From: Rhodocyclales bacterium
Lineage (GTDB): Bacteria; Pseudomonadota; Gammaproteobacteria; Burkholderiales; Rhodocyclaceae
Length of the DNA stretch: 35,481 nucleotides
Reading direction: 5' to 3'
Assembly (NCBI GenBank): GCA_016235765.1
Contig: JACRIZ010000127.1
Coordinates: forward strand, 1-35,481
Shown here piece by piece: positions 1 through 7,275 of this stretch. The notes under the pieces were generated by a model. The model was not told the DNA's origin. It was given only the letters and a program-made list of their open reading frames with translations, and searched no databases. How positions within the stretch are numbered: the first letter of the stretch is position 1; each line of letters opens with the position of its first letter. The position numbers and the translations under genes are program-made.

Positions 1-559
1 CCACCTTGGTCAGGATTTCCTCGATGCCTTCGTGGCAGGTGGCGCAACTGCCGCCGGCCTTGGTGTAGTTGGTGACCTGCTCGACCGTCGACAGGTTGTT
101 GGCCCGGATCGTCTCTTCGATCAGCACCGCGTCGATGGCGAAGCACTTGCAGACCAGTGCACCTTCCTCATGGTCGTCGCTCCACACTTCGCCGCGATAG
201 TTGGCGATGGCGGCATGCAGTGCCTCGCGCCCCATCACCGAGCAGTGCATCTTCTCGGGCGGCAGGCCATCGAGGTAATCGGCGATGTCCTGGTTGCTGA
301 CCTTGAGCGCCTCTTCCAGCGTCATGCCCCTGACGATCTCGGTCAGCGCCGAGCTGGAGGCGATGGCCGAGCCGCAGCCGAAGGTCTGGAAGCGCGCATC
401 GGTGATGCGCTCGGACTCCGGGTCGACCTTCAGCATCAACCGCAGCGCGTCGCCGCAGGAGATCGAGCCGACATCGCCGACGCCATTGGCCTCCTCCAGC
501 ACACCGGAGTTGCGCGGGCTGAAGAAGTGTTCCTTGACCTTTTCCGAATAGTCCCACAT
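1..559 (-). CDS. nifU: NifU, Fe-S cluster scaffold (3' part off the left edge)
   Basis: NifU assembles [2Fe-2S] and [4Fe-4S] clusters for nitrogenase with sulfur from NifS. About 186 N-terminal residues are in the window. The IscU-like domain is present (residues 1 to about 125) with the family's cysteines at C35 (SISCGDA), C62 (TFGCGSA) and a third in KMHCSVMG. The central BFD-like [2Fe-2S] domain follows, with CKC and a later CATC. The C-terminal Nfu domain lies beyond the edge. The ATG at 559 starts the typical MWDYSEKV sequence. The gene lies 13 bases downstream of iscA and shares its NifA/sigma-54 promoter. nifS would be expected next, outside the window. Confidence 0.97.
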   Translation of the reverse strand, partial: MWDYSEKVKEHFFSPRNSGVLEEANGVGDVGSISCGDALRLMLKVDPESERITDARFQTFGCGSAIASSSALTEIVRGMTLEEALKVSNQDIADYLDGLPPEKMHCSVMGREALHAAIANYRGEVWSDDHEEGALVCKCFAIDAVLIEETIRANNLSTVEQVTNYTKAGGSCATCHEGIEEILTKV

Positions 560-572
560 GGCGCGCTCCTGA

Positions 573-896
573 CTAGAAACTGAATGACTTGCCGCAGCCG
601 CAGGCGGCCTTGGCGTTGGGGTTGTCGAACTTGAAGCCGCTCTCGGTCATCGTGTCGATGAAGTCGATGGTCAGCCCATTGACCAGCGGTTTGGTCACCG
701 GATCGACCAGCATCCTGATACCGCCCACGTCGATGGTTTCGTCATCCGCCTCGACTTCCGCGACCAGCTTCACGCCGTACTGGTAGCCGGAACAGCCGCC
801 ACCGGAGACGGACACGCGCAGGCCGACGACCGGGGTTTCGGAAAACTTGATGAAGCGCTTGATGGCCTTTTCGGCACTGGGTGTCAGTTGAATCAC
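573..896 (-). CDS. iscA: nif-type IscA/HesB A-type Fe-S carrier
   Basis: This 107-residue A-type carrier is of the IscA/HesB family found next to nifU. It is thought to hold or pass iron or Fe-S clusters during nitrogenase maturation. The three family cysteines are visible: one in the GGGCSGYQY loop and two in the C-terminal CGCGKSFSF. The start is GTG at 896, preceded at good spacing by AAGGAG. It is the first gene of a unit with nifU. A -24/-12 promoter lies at 930-945 and a NifA box at 1002-1017, so expression should follow NifA and nitrogen/oxygen status. The stop codon is TAG. The nif-specific role is inferred from context; the family assignment is firm. Confidence 0.96.
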   Translation of the reverse strand: MIQLTPSAEKAIKRFIKFSETPVVGLRVSVSGGGCSGYQYGVKLVAEVEADDETIDVGGIRMLVDPVTKPLVNGLTIDFIDTMTESGFKFDNPNAKAACGCGKSFSF

Positions 897-929
897 GGCT
901 CTCTCCTTGGGGAAGCTTGACCAAGGAAG

Positions 930-945
930 TGCAAAGCCCGTGCCA
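930..945 (-). promoter_or_regulatory. sigma-54 (-24/-12) promoter of iscA-nifU
   Basis: The minus strand reads TGGCACGGGCTTTGCA, a full match to the RpoN consensus with GG and GC separated by ten bases. It lies about 34 bases upstream of the iscA GTG. Confidence 0.9.
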
Positions 946-1001
946 CGCGCTCCGGCATTGGAAAACGCTTTGCCAGCAATGACTTGATGCGAGGATCCGC
1001 T

Positions 1002-1017
1002 TGTCGCAAACGCGACA
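1002..1017 (-). promoter_or_regulatory. NifA upstream activator sequence for iscA-nifU
   Basis: The sequence is TGT, ten bases, ACA, with a strongly palindromic interior (minus strand TGTCGCGTTTGCGACA). It lies 56 bases upstream of the -24 element and one base beyond the stop codon of the preceding gene. The interior matches the boxes at 4643-4658 and 28594-28609. Confidence 0.88.
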
Positions 1018-1018
1018 A

Positions 1019-1429
1019 TCAGCCGATCAGGACTTCGTAGGCGTGCCTGAGGAGTTCGAGTTCGACGGGCGGCAGGCCGCGCGCCTCGGTGATCGGTGCA
1101 AAGCGCGCACCGATGGCTTCCGCCGCCGCGAAGGGCGGATCGATGCTGGTGAAGCCGGCCAGCAGCACCGGCACGGTACCGTCGGGCGTATCGACATCCA
1201 GTTGGAAATCGGCGACGGCTTCGAGCGAACCGGCGGGCAGCGACAAGCGCTCCTCCGCCGCCTGCAGGTGGGCGGCCGGGTGCGGACGCACCGAACCGGA
1301 TTCGGTATTGAGCGTCGCCGACGCCGGCAATGGCCCGAAGGCCAGCACCGTGTCGGCGAAGCGCAGGAAGCGCGTGCGCGCGCTGGTCTTCTGCTTGTGG
1401 AAGAGGATCAGCCGCGCAGCGCCTGCCAT
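1019..1429 (-). CDS. conserved hypothetical protein of the nif operon
   Basis: This encodes a 136-residue protein beginning MAGAARLILFHKQK. No domain is recognised. The chain is Ala/Leu-rich and mildly hydrophobic at its N terminus, with no cysteine motif, so it is not obviously a metalloprotein. The start at 1429 overlaps the ferredoxin stop codon by one base (TGATG), which implies translational coupling. It is the last gene of the nifN-nifX-DUF269-DUF683-fdxB-fdx unit. A role with the upstream ferredoxin is inferred from position only. Its stop sits beside the NifA box of the next unit. Confidence 0.8.
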   Translation of the reverse strand: MAGAARLILFHKQKTSARTRFLRFADTVLAFGPLPASATLNTESGSVRPHPAAHLQAAEERLSLPAGSLEAVADFQLDVDTPDGTVPVLLAGFTSIDPPFAAAEAIGARFAPITEARGLPPVELELLRHAYEVLIG

Positions 1430-1752
1430 CACCACATGTCCGCCGGCGCGCGCAGGCGCTCGACCGGCTGGTCGCCGAGCAGATGCTCGTCGAAGATCGC
1501 CGTGACGTCTTCCTTGCTGACGGCCGAGTAGAACACGCCCTCGGGATAGACGAGCACGTTCGGTCCCTGGCCGCAGGGGCCGATGCAGCCGCAAGGCGTG
1601 ACCATCACCTTGTCGAAGCATTGCCGCTGCTGGAACTGGAACAGGAACTCGTCCACTATTTCGGCGCAGCCCTTCTGGCCGCAGGAACCGCGCGGGTGCC
1701 CGGGCGGCCGCTGGGTCGCGCAGACGAAGACATGCTTCTGCGGTCTGGCCAT
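1429..1752 (-). CDS. thioredoxin-like [2Fe-2S] ferredoxin, nif-associated
   Basis: This encodes a 107-residue protein of the thioredoxin-fold [2Fe-2S] ferredoxin family. It begins MARPQKHVFVCATQRP and has the cluster cysteines in the N-terminal strand, in SCGQKGC and in PCGCIGPCGQG. Such proteins accompany nif genes in several diazotrophs and may carry electrons to nitrogenase or to cofactor assembly; the exact partner is unknown. It lies four bases downstream of fdxB and overlaps the following gene by one base, so it is part of the nifN operon. Confidence 0.9.
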   Translation of the reverse strand: MARPQKHVFVCATQRPPGHPRGSCGQKGCAEIVDEFLFQFQQRQCFDKVMVTPCGCIGPCGQGPNVLVYPEGVFYSAVSKEDVTAIFDEHLLGDQPVERLRAPADMW

Positions 1753-1756
1753 GCGT

Positions 1757-2038
1757 TTACGCCTCGACGAACTTGAAGCAGCCCTTCGGGCAGGTCCGGC
1801 CGCAGGCGCCGCAACCGATGCAGTCCATCGCGTTGTGGACCACCATCATGGCCTTGGCATCCTCGTCGTCCCAATCGTCATCGACCTCGTCGTCGCCGCG
1901 GTCCTGCAGGGTCAGCACGTCGCGCGGGCAGACCTTGAAGCAGCGGCCGCAGCCGATGCAGACCTTGGAATCGATGGCCTCGACGTAGATCGGGGTCCAG
2001 GGGGTGCCACCCCGGGTAACAGCAGTAGCGGCAGTCAT
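1757..2038 (-). CDS. fdxB: nif-specific ferredoxin III, 2[4Fe-4S]
   Basis: This 93-residue bacterial-type ferredoxin carries two cluster motifs: CIGCGRCFKVCP and CIGCGACGRTCP. Between them is a long acidic insert (DDEVDDDWDDEDAK), as in the nif-specific ferredoxin III family. It is expected to be a low-potential electron donor for nitrogenase or FeMo-cofactor synthesis. It lies four bases downstream of the DUF683 gene and four bases upstream of the [2Fe-2S] ferredoxin gene, all in the NifA-controlled nifN unit. Confidence 0.94.
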   Translation of the reverse strand: MTAATAVTRGGTPWTPIYVEAIDSKVCIGCGRCFKVCPRDVLTLQDRGDDEVDDDWDDEDAKAMMVVHNAMDCIGCGACGRTCPKGCFKFVEA

Positions 2039-2042
2039 GGTT

Positions 2043-2252
2043 TCATCCTTTCTGCAAAGTGGTTAAACGTGTATTCGCTTCCGCCCAGGCGCGGCAGGCG
2101 TCGAAGGTCGACTGCGCCAGCGCCGGGATTTCCTCGTAGGCGGCGGGCAGCCGCTCTTCGACCAGGTCGTGCATCTGGCCGGCCCATTCGCTGGCGATGC
2201 GCTTGAGCCGCTTCACTTCCTTTTCGAGATCCTTCAATTCCTCCTCGCTCAT
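2043..2252 (-). CDS. DUF683 (CCE_0567-type) small nif-associated protein
   Basis: This is a 69-residue helical protein starting MSEEELKDLEKEVKRLKR, charged at the N terminus and likely a helical hairpin or coiled coil. The length and sequence fit the DUF683 / CCE_0567 family (Rop-like fold, reported to bind metal), which is almost always found beside the DUF269 gene and nifX. It lies seven bases downstream of the DUF269 gene. Its function in nitrogen fixation is unknown. Confidence 0.9.
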   Translation of the reverse strand: MSEEELKDLEKEVKRLKRIASEWAGQMHDLVEERLPAAYEEIPALAQSTFDACRAWAEANTRLTTLQKG

Positions 2253-2259
2253 GGCGACC

Positions 2260-2724
2260 TCACATGCCGGCGACGTCCGGGTACTTGCCGACGATCTCCA
2301 GCGCCACGGACAGGTACTTGTCGGCTTCGGTCTTCGCCTTCGACAGGCTTTCGAAGCCGAAGCGATGCACGTCGCGCAGGGTGCGGTCGAGCACGATCAG
2401 CTTGCCCACCGAGATCAGCACGCGGCCGAAGCCCTCGTGCGTCAGGTGCACCAGCGGCACGGCCATCATGCCGCACTCCTTCTCGATCAGCACCGCGATG
2501 GCGTTGTAGAAGGCCTTGACCCGCGACAGCGTCTCCTCGTCGGGGTCGCCGATCAGCGGGATCTCCGCCTTGCGTTCCTTGGTCAGCACCAGCGGAGCGA
2601 GGATCGCTTCAGCCGGCTGGCCGTCCCAGGTGCCGTAGCTGTCCAGCGCGCGCAACTGGCGCAGCATTTCCTTGATGAAGTCCGTCTCGAAGATCGGATC
2701 GCGTTCGGCGACAGCAGTAGTCAT
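2260..2724 (-). CDS. NifX-associated nitrogen fixation protein (DUF269)
   Basis: This is a 154-residue DUF269 protein found in nif clusters directly after nifX. Recognisable stretches include ETDFIKEMLRQLRALDSYGTWDG and the GFGRVLISVGKLIVLDRTLRDVHRFGF core (here split: GFGRVLISVGKLIV then LDRTLRDVHRFGF). No cluster ligand set is visible. It is thought to assist FeMo-cofactor assembly, but its biochemical role is not settled. The ATG is at 2724 and it lies 22 bases after nifX in the same operon. Confidence 0.93.
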   Translation of the reverse strand: MTTAVAERDPIFETDFIKEMLRQLRALDSYGTWDGQPAEAILAPLVLTKERKAEIPLIGDPDEETLSRVKAFYNAIAVLIEKECGMMAVPLVHLTHEGFGRVLISVGKLIVLDRTLRDVHRFGFESLSKAKTEADKYLSVALEIVGKYPDVAGM

Positions 2725-2746
2725 GGTAAATCCCCCTGATTGAAGT

Positions 2747-3163
2747 TCATTCCTGCCAGCCCTCTTCCGCCATGCGGTCGAAGCGGCCGTCGTCCTTGTC
2801 GCGGCCGATCGCCTTCTCGACCCAGGGCACGCCGCCTTCGCGCACCGCCTTCTGGAGTTCGCCGAGCAGGCGCTCGATGCTGGTTTCCTCTTCCAGCCGG
2901 ATCGGCTGCACGCCGCCGGCGATCAACTGCCGCACCGCCGAGCCGCCCACGGCCAGGCAGTACACGGCCGCGCAGCCCGACAGCGCCGCGATCTTCGCCG
3001 GCAGCTTGTTCTCGTTGCCGTCCATTGACTCCTCGGCGAACTCGGCCACCGACACCAGCTTGGCGCGCTCGCCGTCGAGCGCGTAGATGGCGAAGCCGAC
3101 CGAGGCGCCAAAGTGCTGATTCACTTTGACGCGGTCGTCCGTGGCGAAGGCGACCTGGAGCAT
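2747..3163 (-). CDS. nifX: NifX, FeMo-cofactor precursor carrier
   Basis: This is a 138-residue protein of the NifX/NafY/NifB-C-terminal family that binds NifB-co or VK-cluster during transfer between NifB, NifEN and NifDK. It begins MLQVAFATDDRVKVNQHFG, the family signature with the conserved VNQHFG histidine. The core CAAVYCLAVGGSAVRQL follows. An in-frame upstream ATG at 3247 would overlap nifN by 71 bases, so the start at 3163, 13 bases after the nifN stop, is chosen. It is co-transcribed with nifN. Confidence 0.95.
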   Translation of the reverse strand: MLQVAFATDDRVKVNQHFGASVGFAIYALDGERAKLVSVAEFAEESMDGNENKLPAKIAALSGCAAVYCLAVGGSAVRQLIAGGVQPIRLEEETSIERLLGELQKAVREGGVPWVEKAIGRDKDDGRFDRMAEEGWQE

Positions 3164-3176
3164 GGCGGGCACCTCG

Positions 3177-4544
3177 TCAGTGCTTGACCACGCCAGGTCC
3201 AGCTTCCTCGACCGGACGGAAGATCGAGCGGTAGGCAGGGATTTCATGGTGGTGGCCCAGGATGACGTTGGCGAAATCGAACAGCGCCTGGCGGGCGCCG
3301 CGATAACCGATCCACTGGCGGGCGTAGCCGCCCACCCAGTCGTATTGCGGGAAACCGGCGCGCAGCAGCGGCACGCCCAGCCGCTCGGCAGTGCCGGCGG
3401 CGTGCGAATTCGAGATGATCAGTTGCGCATCGGCGCCGGCGTGTTCGAGGTCTTCGAGGTCGCCGATCTGCACGGTGTTGCAGGGCATGTCGGCGAGCAC
3501 TTCGGCGCGCGCCGGCGACACTGCGGCGACGATCTCGGCGCCCATGCCGGTCAGGAAGCGCGCGAAGCCGATCAGGTGGTCCGGGTCCAGCGCCAGCGCA
3601 ATGCGGGCGAAGCCGGTCTGGAAGTGGGTATCGACCATCGCGTCCTGCAACTGCGCGCGGTGGCGTTCGATCTTCTCGGGGACGGGCTGGCCGGAGATCT
3701 GCGCCAGCGTCTGCGTGAAGCTGTCGCAGGCATCCAGGCCCATCAGGTGGTCGAAGCGAAAGTCAGGCACCGCCGTACGCCGCTTCAGCGCATCGGCCGC
3801 GCGATCGAGCGAGCGGCCGATCACCAGCGTCGCGATCGACTCGCCCATCGCCTCGATCTCCGCCTTCGGCGTGCCGCCGACCGTGAGCGCGGAAAACTGG
3901 CCGTCCATCAGGTGCCCGTCGAGCGAATCGCCGATGTCCGGCAGCACCACCGGGCGCAGGCCGAAGGCCTCGATCCAGTCCTTGAGCGCCTCGATGTCGC
4001 CCGGCGTGAGGGACGAGTTCGCCAGCACGTTAACCTGCCGGCGGCGGCGCCCAACGTGGTTCGTCTCGGGCACCATATATTCGACGATCGCCTCGACCGC
4101 GGCCGCGAAGCCGGATTCCAGCGAGCCCGCGTAGTCGGGCGTATTCACCGGCACCACGGCAATGTGGTCGAACTGCGGATACTTATCGCGGAACTGCTTC
4201 ACCAGGCGGCGGATGTCCGTACCCTGGGTTTCCGACAAGCCAGTCGTCGGCAGGCCGATGATCTCCGGCGCGTTCTTCTCGCAAATCGTCTTCAGGCCCT
4301 CGACGACGTTCTCGTCCGCGCCCATCACGGTGGACGTCTGGTCCATCGCCGTCGTCTGCAGCGGAATCGGCTCGCGGAAGTGGCGCACGAAGAACACCTT
4401 GCCGAAGGCCGTGCAGCCTTGGGAGCCATGCATCATGGGGATCGCATGGCGCAGGCCGAGGAATGCGAGCGACGCCCCGACGGGCTGGCTCACCTTCAGC
4501 GGACTCACCGCCAGCGGTTTCGCGCGTTTCAGTATCTCGGCCAT
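3177..4544 (-). CDS. nifN: NifN, beta subunit of the NifEN cofactor scaffold
   Basis: NifN (455 residues) pairs with NifE as an alpha2beta2 scaffold on which NifB-co matures to FeMo-cofactor. The protein begins [20 protein letters not shown], and C44 in [10 protein letters not shown] matches the P-cluster-like ligand position of Azotobacter NifN. Further conserved blocks include [14 protein letters not shown] and [16 protein letters not shown]. An upstream in-frame ATG at 4562 exists, but MAEIL at 4544 is the usual family start. Unusually, nifE is not directly upstream; it lies 22.6 kb away on the same strand. nifN has its own -24/-12 promoter (4583-4598) and NifA box (4643-4658). Confidence 0.97.
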   Translation of the reverse strand: MAEILKRAKPLAVSPLKVSQPVGASLAFLGLRHAIPMMHGSQGCTAFGKVFFVRHFREPIPLQTTAMDQTSTVMGADENVVEGLKTICEKNAPEIIGLPTTGLSETQGTDIRRLVKQFRDKYPQFDHIAVVPVNTPDYAGSLESGFAAAVEAIVEYMVPETNHVGRRRRQVNVLANSSLTPGDIEALKDWIEAFGLRPVVLPDIGDSLDGHLMDGQFSALTVGGTPKAEIEAMGESIATLVIGRSLDRAADALKRRTAVPDFRFDHLMGLDACDSFTQTLAQISGQPVPEKIERHRAQLQDAMVDTHFQTGFARIALALDPDHLIGFARFLTGMGAEIVAAVSPARAEVLADMPCNTVQIGDLEDLEHAGADAQLIISNSHAAGTAERLGVPLLRAGFPQYDWVGGYARQWIGYRGARQALFDFANVILGHHHEIPAYRSIFRPVEEAGPGVVKH

Positions 4545-4582
4545 GACAATGGACCCGTGCAAAGGGAAGACACCCCTCCCAT

Positions 4583-4598
4583 TGCAATGGCCATGCCA
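4583..4598 (-). promoter_or_regulatory. sigma-54 (-24/-12) promoter of nifN operon
   Basis: The minus strand reads TGGCATGGCCATTGCA, with GG and GC ten bases apart, about 38 bases upstream of the nifN ATG. It differs at only two positions from the nifE promoter at 28545-28560. Confidence 0.88.
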
Positions 4599-4642
4599 GA
4601 GCGGAATTACTTACGGGTCAATGGGTTGGCGGAGATATGGTT

Positions 4643-4658
4643 TGTAGGAAAGGCGACA
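4643..4658 (-). promoter_or_regulatory. NifA upstream activator sequence for nifN
   Basis: A perfect TGT-N10-ACA (minus strand TGTCGCCTTTCCTACA), 44 bases upstream of the -24 element. Its interior resembles the other two NifA boxes in the window. Confidence 0.87.
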
Positions 4659-4778
4659 TCGGATTGGTCGCCGAGAAGAAAAGGTGAGCAACCAAGAATT
4701 TATCGGACGGACACTATTGCAAGTACCAACCAGACTCGATACTATCTACAGCACCAACTAGTTCAATGGAGAACCGAG

Positions 4779-5264
4779 ATGGAACCAAGCCCTTTCGTCT
4801 TCATACCAATTCCTTCCCATCTGTACAACGAATTGGTCCTTCGCATCGGCCACCCCAATGCCGACGTAGCTAGTTACGTTGAACACGCTGTCCAGACGTA
4901 TTTAGATCGAACGGAGGAAGACGACTGGAGTGACGCGTACAAATTATGGAAGGAGCAGTCGGAGCCGGCTGCGGAGTTCCGCGCACGCTTTGGCGATCCT
5001 GACAAAGGGTATTACTGGACGCCTCTCTTCCTGCCGAATGGAACGCGAATCATGATGCCCTATGGGGGCCAGACATACGAGGCCGAAATCCGCCACGAAC
5101 GCATTCTCCTCGGAGACGAGGAGATGACGTCGCCGTCAGTACTCGCCTCACATCTAGCGAATGGTACGAGTCGCAACGCCTGGCGAGACCTCCGAATCAA
5201 GCGACCCGGCGATATCGAATTCCGGCTTGCCGACGAGTTGCGGCATACCGCTGGTCGTAGGTAA
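4779..5264 (+). CDS. hypothetical protein with RAMA-like C-terminal domain
   Basis: This encodes a 161-residue soluble protein starting MEPSPFVFIPIPSHLY, preceded by GGAG seven bases before the ATG. Residues 1-45 look like a small helical segment, perhaps RHH-like (weak). The C-terminal half (about 75-150) has the pattern of RAMA/DUF4357-type modules of restriction-linked proteins: LPNGTRI, then YEAEIRHERILLGDEE, then TSPSVLASHLANGTSRNAWRDL. The GC content is clearly lower than in the nif genes, suggesting acquired DNA. It is followed 49 bases later by a lone Mrr N-terminal domain gene, so a two-gene module is plausible. The domain call is by eye and function is unknown. Confidence 0.72.
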   Translation: MEPSPFVFIPIPSHLYNELVLRIGHPNADVASYVEHAVQTYLDRTEEDDWSDAYKLWKEQSEPAAEFRARFGDPDKGYYWTPLFLPNGTRIMMPYGGQTYEAEIRHERILLGDEEMTSPSVLASHLANGTSRNAWRDLRIKRPGDIEFRLADELRHTAGRR

Positions 5265-5313
5265 CAGTAGGTCAGACCTAACAAACTCAGGGACACAAGA
5301 CTGGAGCCACGAA

Positions 5314-5703
5314 ATGAGCATTCCAAACGACCACGCAATTCAAGTATTTCTTCTTCAGCTTCTTGAACAATCACTCGACGGAAAAATGCACTGCAACGAC
5401 GCCTACTGGCTCCTCGCAAGGCAGTTCCCACAGTTAACAACAGCTGAACTGCATGACCCGTATCAGAACAGTCTGAGCCATTGGGCGAACCGCGTGCAGT
5501 TTGCGGTTCTGCGCCTGAAGGAGCAAGCGCTAATGCTCCATCACACCGTTGCCGGTGGCAAAGGCATTTGGGCAATTTCCGAGAAAGGCCGCGCGTGGCT
5601 CGCCACGCTCCCGAATGCAGACGAACTCCTTGCGGAACTCCTTGCCTTCAAGAACCATACACGGTCAGAGTCGTCAAGTATCGAGCCGAATCGCCACGGC
5701 TGA
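5314..5703 (+). CDS. stand-alone Mrr N-terminal-type winged-helix protein
   Basis: This 129-residue protein resembles the N-terminal winged-helix domain of Mrr-like type IV restriction enzymes: a helical start (AIQVFLLQLLEQSLDGK), then a region like FDNRVGWARTYLKKAGL (here WANRVQFAVLRLKEQAL), then GIWAISEKGRAWLATL. No endonuclease domain follows. It is therefore either a DNA-binding regulator or a remnant or partner of a restriction system, possibly working with the RAMA-like protein upstream. GC is about half, unlike its neighbours. The TGA stop (5701-5703) lies inside a copy of the dispersed repeat. Confidence 0.75.
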   Translation: MSIPNDHAIQVFLLQLLEQSLDGKMHCNDAYWLLARQFPQLTTAELHDPYQNSLSHWANRVQFAVLRLKEQALMLHHTVAGGKGIWAISEKGRAWLATLPNADELLAELLAFKNHTRSESSSIEPNRHG

Positions 5704-5709
5704 CTTTCC
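5692..5709 (+). repeat. dispersed hairpin repeat, copy 1 (right half)
   Basis: CGCCACGGCTGACTTTCC: the right stem arm and tail of the repeat. The TGA in the tail is the stop codon of the 5314-5703 gene. Confidence 0.75.
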
Positions 5710-5784
5710 GGCAGATCGGATTGCCGCGTAGCATGCCACCGTGCTAGCCTGCCCGCACCAGCAACAACTGAAAACCTGATCGCC

Positions 5785-6507
5785 ATGTCCAACAACGGCA
5801 CCATTGAGGATCGCGTCGCGGTGCTCGTCGATTGCGACAACACGTCGCCCGAGATCCTGGAATACGCGCTCAGCGTGGTCGCGCAGTTCGGCCGGGTGGT
5901 GGTGCGGCGCGGTTACGGCAACTACCAGACGCTGGCGAACAAGTGGCAGGAGGCACTGGTGCGGCTGGCTTTCACGCCCTGCCTGCAGTACCAGTACGCC
6001 TCGGGCAAGAACACGTCTGACATCGCGCTGGCGCTCGACGCGATCGAGGACCTGTTCGAGCAGCGCGCCGAGACCTATTGCCTGGTGACCAGCGATTCGG
6101 ACTTCGCCTACCTGTGCCGCAAGCTGCGCGAGCGCGGGGCGACGGTGTGCATAGTCGGCGAGGAGAAGACGCCGGACGCGCTACGCAACGCTAGCGACAA
6201 GTTCTTCGAATACCTGCCGCCTGAAACCGAGGCGCAGAAGAAGGCGGCGCCGAAGCCGGTGCAGAAGCAGCGGCCGAAGTCACTGCTCACCGCCGTTGCG
6301 CTACTGGCGGCAGAATCGGCAGATGGTTGGGTGCATCTTGGTGCACTCGGCAACTACCTGCGCCGCAGCGATTCAAGCTTCACCCCCAAGAAGTACGGCC
6401 ACACTGGACTGCTGGAAATGGTGCAGACCTACCCGGACCTTGAGACCCGCAAGGAAGACTTGACCCACTGGGTGAAGCCGAAGGAAGCCGCCAGCAAAGC
6501 ACAGTAG
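5785..6507 (+). CDS. NYN-domain putative RNase with OST-HTH/LOTUS domain
   Basis: This encodes a 240-residue protein. The N-terminal NYN (PIN-like) domain spans about 10-150, with acidic metal-site candidates in VDCDNTS, KNTSDIALALDA and TSDSDFAYL. It is joined by a Lys/Gln/Pro linker (about 152-168) to a C-terminal OST-HTH/LOTUS-like domain (SLLTAVALLAAES to GLLEMVQTYPDLE). The LabA/DUF88 group with this architecture is predicted to bind and cut RNA; the biological target is unknown. The TAG stop is the second to fourth base of repeat copy 2 (GTAG). Confidence 0.9.
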   Translation: MSNNGTIEDRVAVLVDCDNTSPEILEYALSVVAQFGRVVVRRGYGNYQTLANKWQEALVRLAFTPCLQYQYASGKNTSDIALALDAIEDLFEQRAETYCLVTSDSDFAYLCRKLRERGATVCIVGEEKTPDALRNASDKFFEYLPPETEAQKKAAPKPVQKQRPKSLLTAVALLAAESADGWVHLGALGNYLRRSDSSFTPKKYGHTGLLEMVQTYPDLETRKEDLTHWVKPKEAASKAQ

Positions 6508-6536
6508 TGGAGGCGTACCACCAAGGCTGACTTTGG
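6504..6536 (+). repeat. dispersed hairpin repeat, copy 2
   Basis: GTAG head at 6504-6507, a divergent stem (GTGG/CCAC, 6507-6510 and 6518-6521) and the tail AGGCTGACTTTGG. The head contains the TAG stop of the NYN gene. Confidence 0.8.
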
Positions 6537-6554
6537 TGCCCCGAATACATACCC

Positions 6555-6567
6555 TATACGGTATACT
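6555..6567 (+). promoter_or_regulatory. operator palindrome and -10 box of the higBA module
   Basis: TATAC-G-GTATA is an 11-base palindrome (6555-6565) that overlaps a strong -10 hexamer TATACT (6562-6567). The initiating ATG is at 6574, so transcription would start at or next to the start codon. This layout fits autorepression by a TA complex and a leaderless message. Confidence 0.6.
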
Positions 6568-6573
6568 CCAGCC

Positions 6574-6951
6574 ATGACTACTCCTTCAAGAACAGAGCGG
6601 CCATTGCACTGGGTCGGTTCGGCCAAGCGCGATCTGCTCGGTTTTCCGGAGGAGGTGGTGGATGAGTTCGGTTACGCGCTCGGCGCGGTGCAGATGGGCG
6701 GACAGCCGCCGGCGGCGAAGCCGTGGAGAGGTGAAGGACCTGGCGTGTTCGAGCTGGTCGAAGATCATCGCGGCGACACGTTTCGAGTGGCTTACACAGT
6801 GCGCTTCGCGAAGGCGGTTTATGTGCTGCACTGCTTTCAGAAGAAGTCGCCATCGGGCATTCGGACCGCCAAGAGCGACGTTGACCTGATTCACGAGCGG
6901 CTGAAGGCGGCTCGCAACGATTACGAGGTGCGATATGGCAAAGAAGATTGA
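6574..6951 (+). CDS. higB: HigB/RelE-type toxin, phage Gp49-like (DUF891)
   Basis: This is a 125-residue toxin-like protein of the Gp49-like/HigB branch of the RelE superfamily (ribosome-dependent mRNA interferases). It has the typical sequence WVGSAKRDLLGFPEEVVDEFGYAL, then the FRVAYTVRFAKAVYVLHCFQKKS core. The gene order, toxin first, is that of HigBA. It overlaps the antitoxin gene by 17 bases. No Shine-Dalgarno sequence is visible before the ATG and a -10 box lies 6 bases upstream, so a leaderless transcript is likely. Activity is inferred from the family. Confidence 0.92.
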   Translation: MTTPSRTERPLHWVGSAKRDLLGFPEEVVDEFGYALGAVQMGGQPPAAKPWRGEGPGVFELVEDHRGDTFRVAYTVRFAKAVYVLHCFQKKSPSGIRTAKSDVDLIHERLKAARNDYEVRYGKED

Positions 6952-7270
6952 AACAGTGGAAGCCGGAACGGGTGACGTGTTTCGCGATCTCGGGTTTGCC
7001 GATGCGGGCGAGCGCAAGCTGCGCGTGCAGCTCGCCATGCGCCTCAATGACCTGATCAAGGATCGCAAGCTGACGCAAACTGCGGCGGCCGAGATCTTCG
7101 GCATCCCGCAGCCGCACGTTTCGGAACTGCGCAACTACAAGCTGACGCGCTTCTCGTCGGAACGCCTGCTGCATTTCATTACCCTGCTCGACCGCGATGT
7201 GGAAATCGTGATTCGGCCGAAAGCTGACAATCACGCGTCCGGCTCGGTGTCCGTGCTGATGGCCGCCTGA
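6935..7270 (+). CDS. higA: HigA-type XRE antitoxin (HTH_37 family)
   Basis: This is a 111-residue helix-turn-helix protein. An N-terminal extension precedes an XRE domain at about 35-90 (LNDLIKDRKLTQTAAAEIFGIPQPHVSELRNYKL), as in antitoxins paired with Gp49-like toxins. It should neutralise the upstream toxin and repress the promoter at 6555-6567. It starts inside the toxin gene (17-base overlap). Confidence 0.92.
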   Translation: MAKKIETVEAGTGDVFRDLGFADAGERKLRVQLAMRLNDLIKDRKLTQTAAAEIFGIPQPHVSELRNYKLTRFSSERLLHFITLLDRDVEIVIRPKADNHASGSVSVLMAA

Positions 7271-7275
7271 AAGCG

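Noticed and set aside
3763-3775. AAAGTCAGG in nifN as an inverted repeat tail
   Set aside because: It is normal nifN coding sequence with no stem next to it.
3126-4700. Long open frame antisense to nifX and nifN
   Set aside because: It is Arg/His-rich, has no family pattern and mirrors the nif genes; it arises from high GC at third positions. Only the part after 4779 in the same frame is a real gene.
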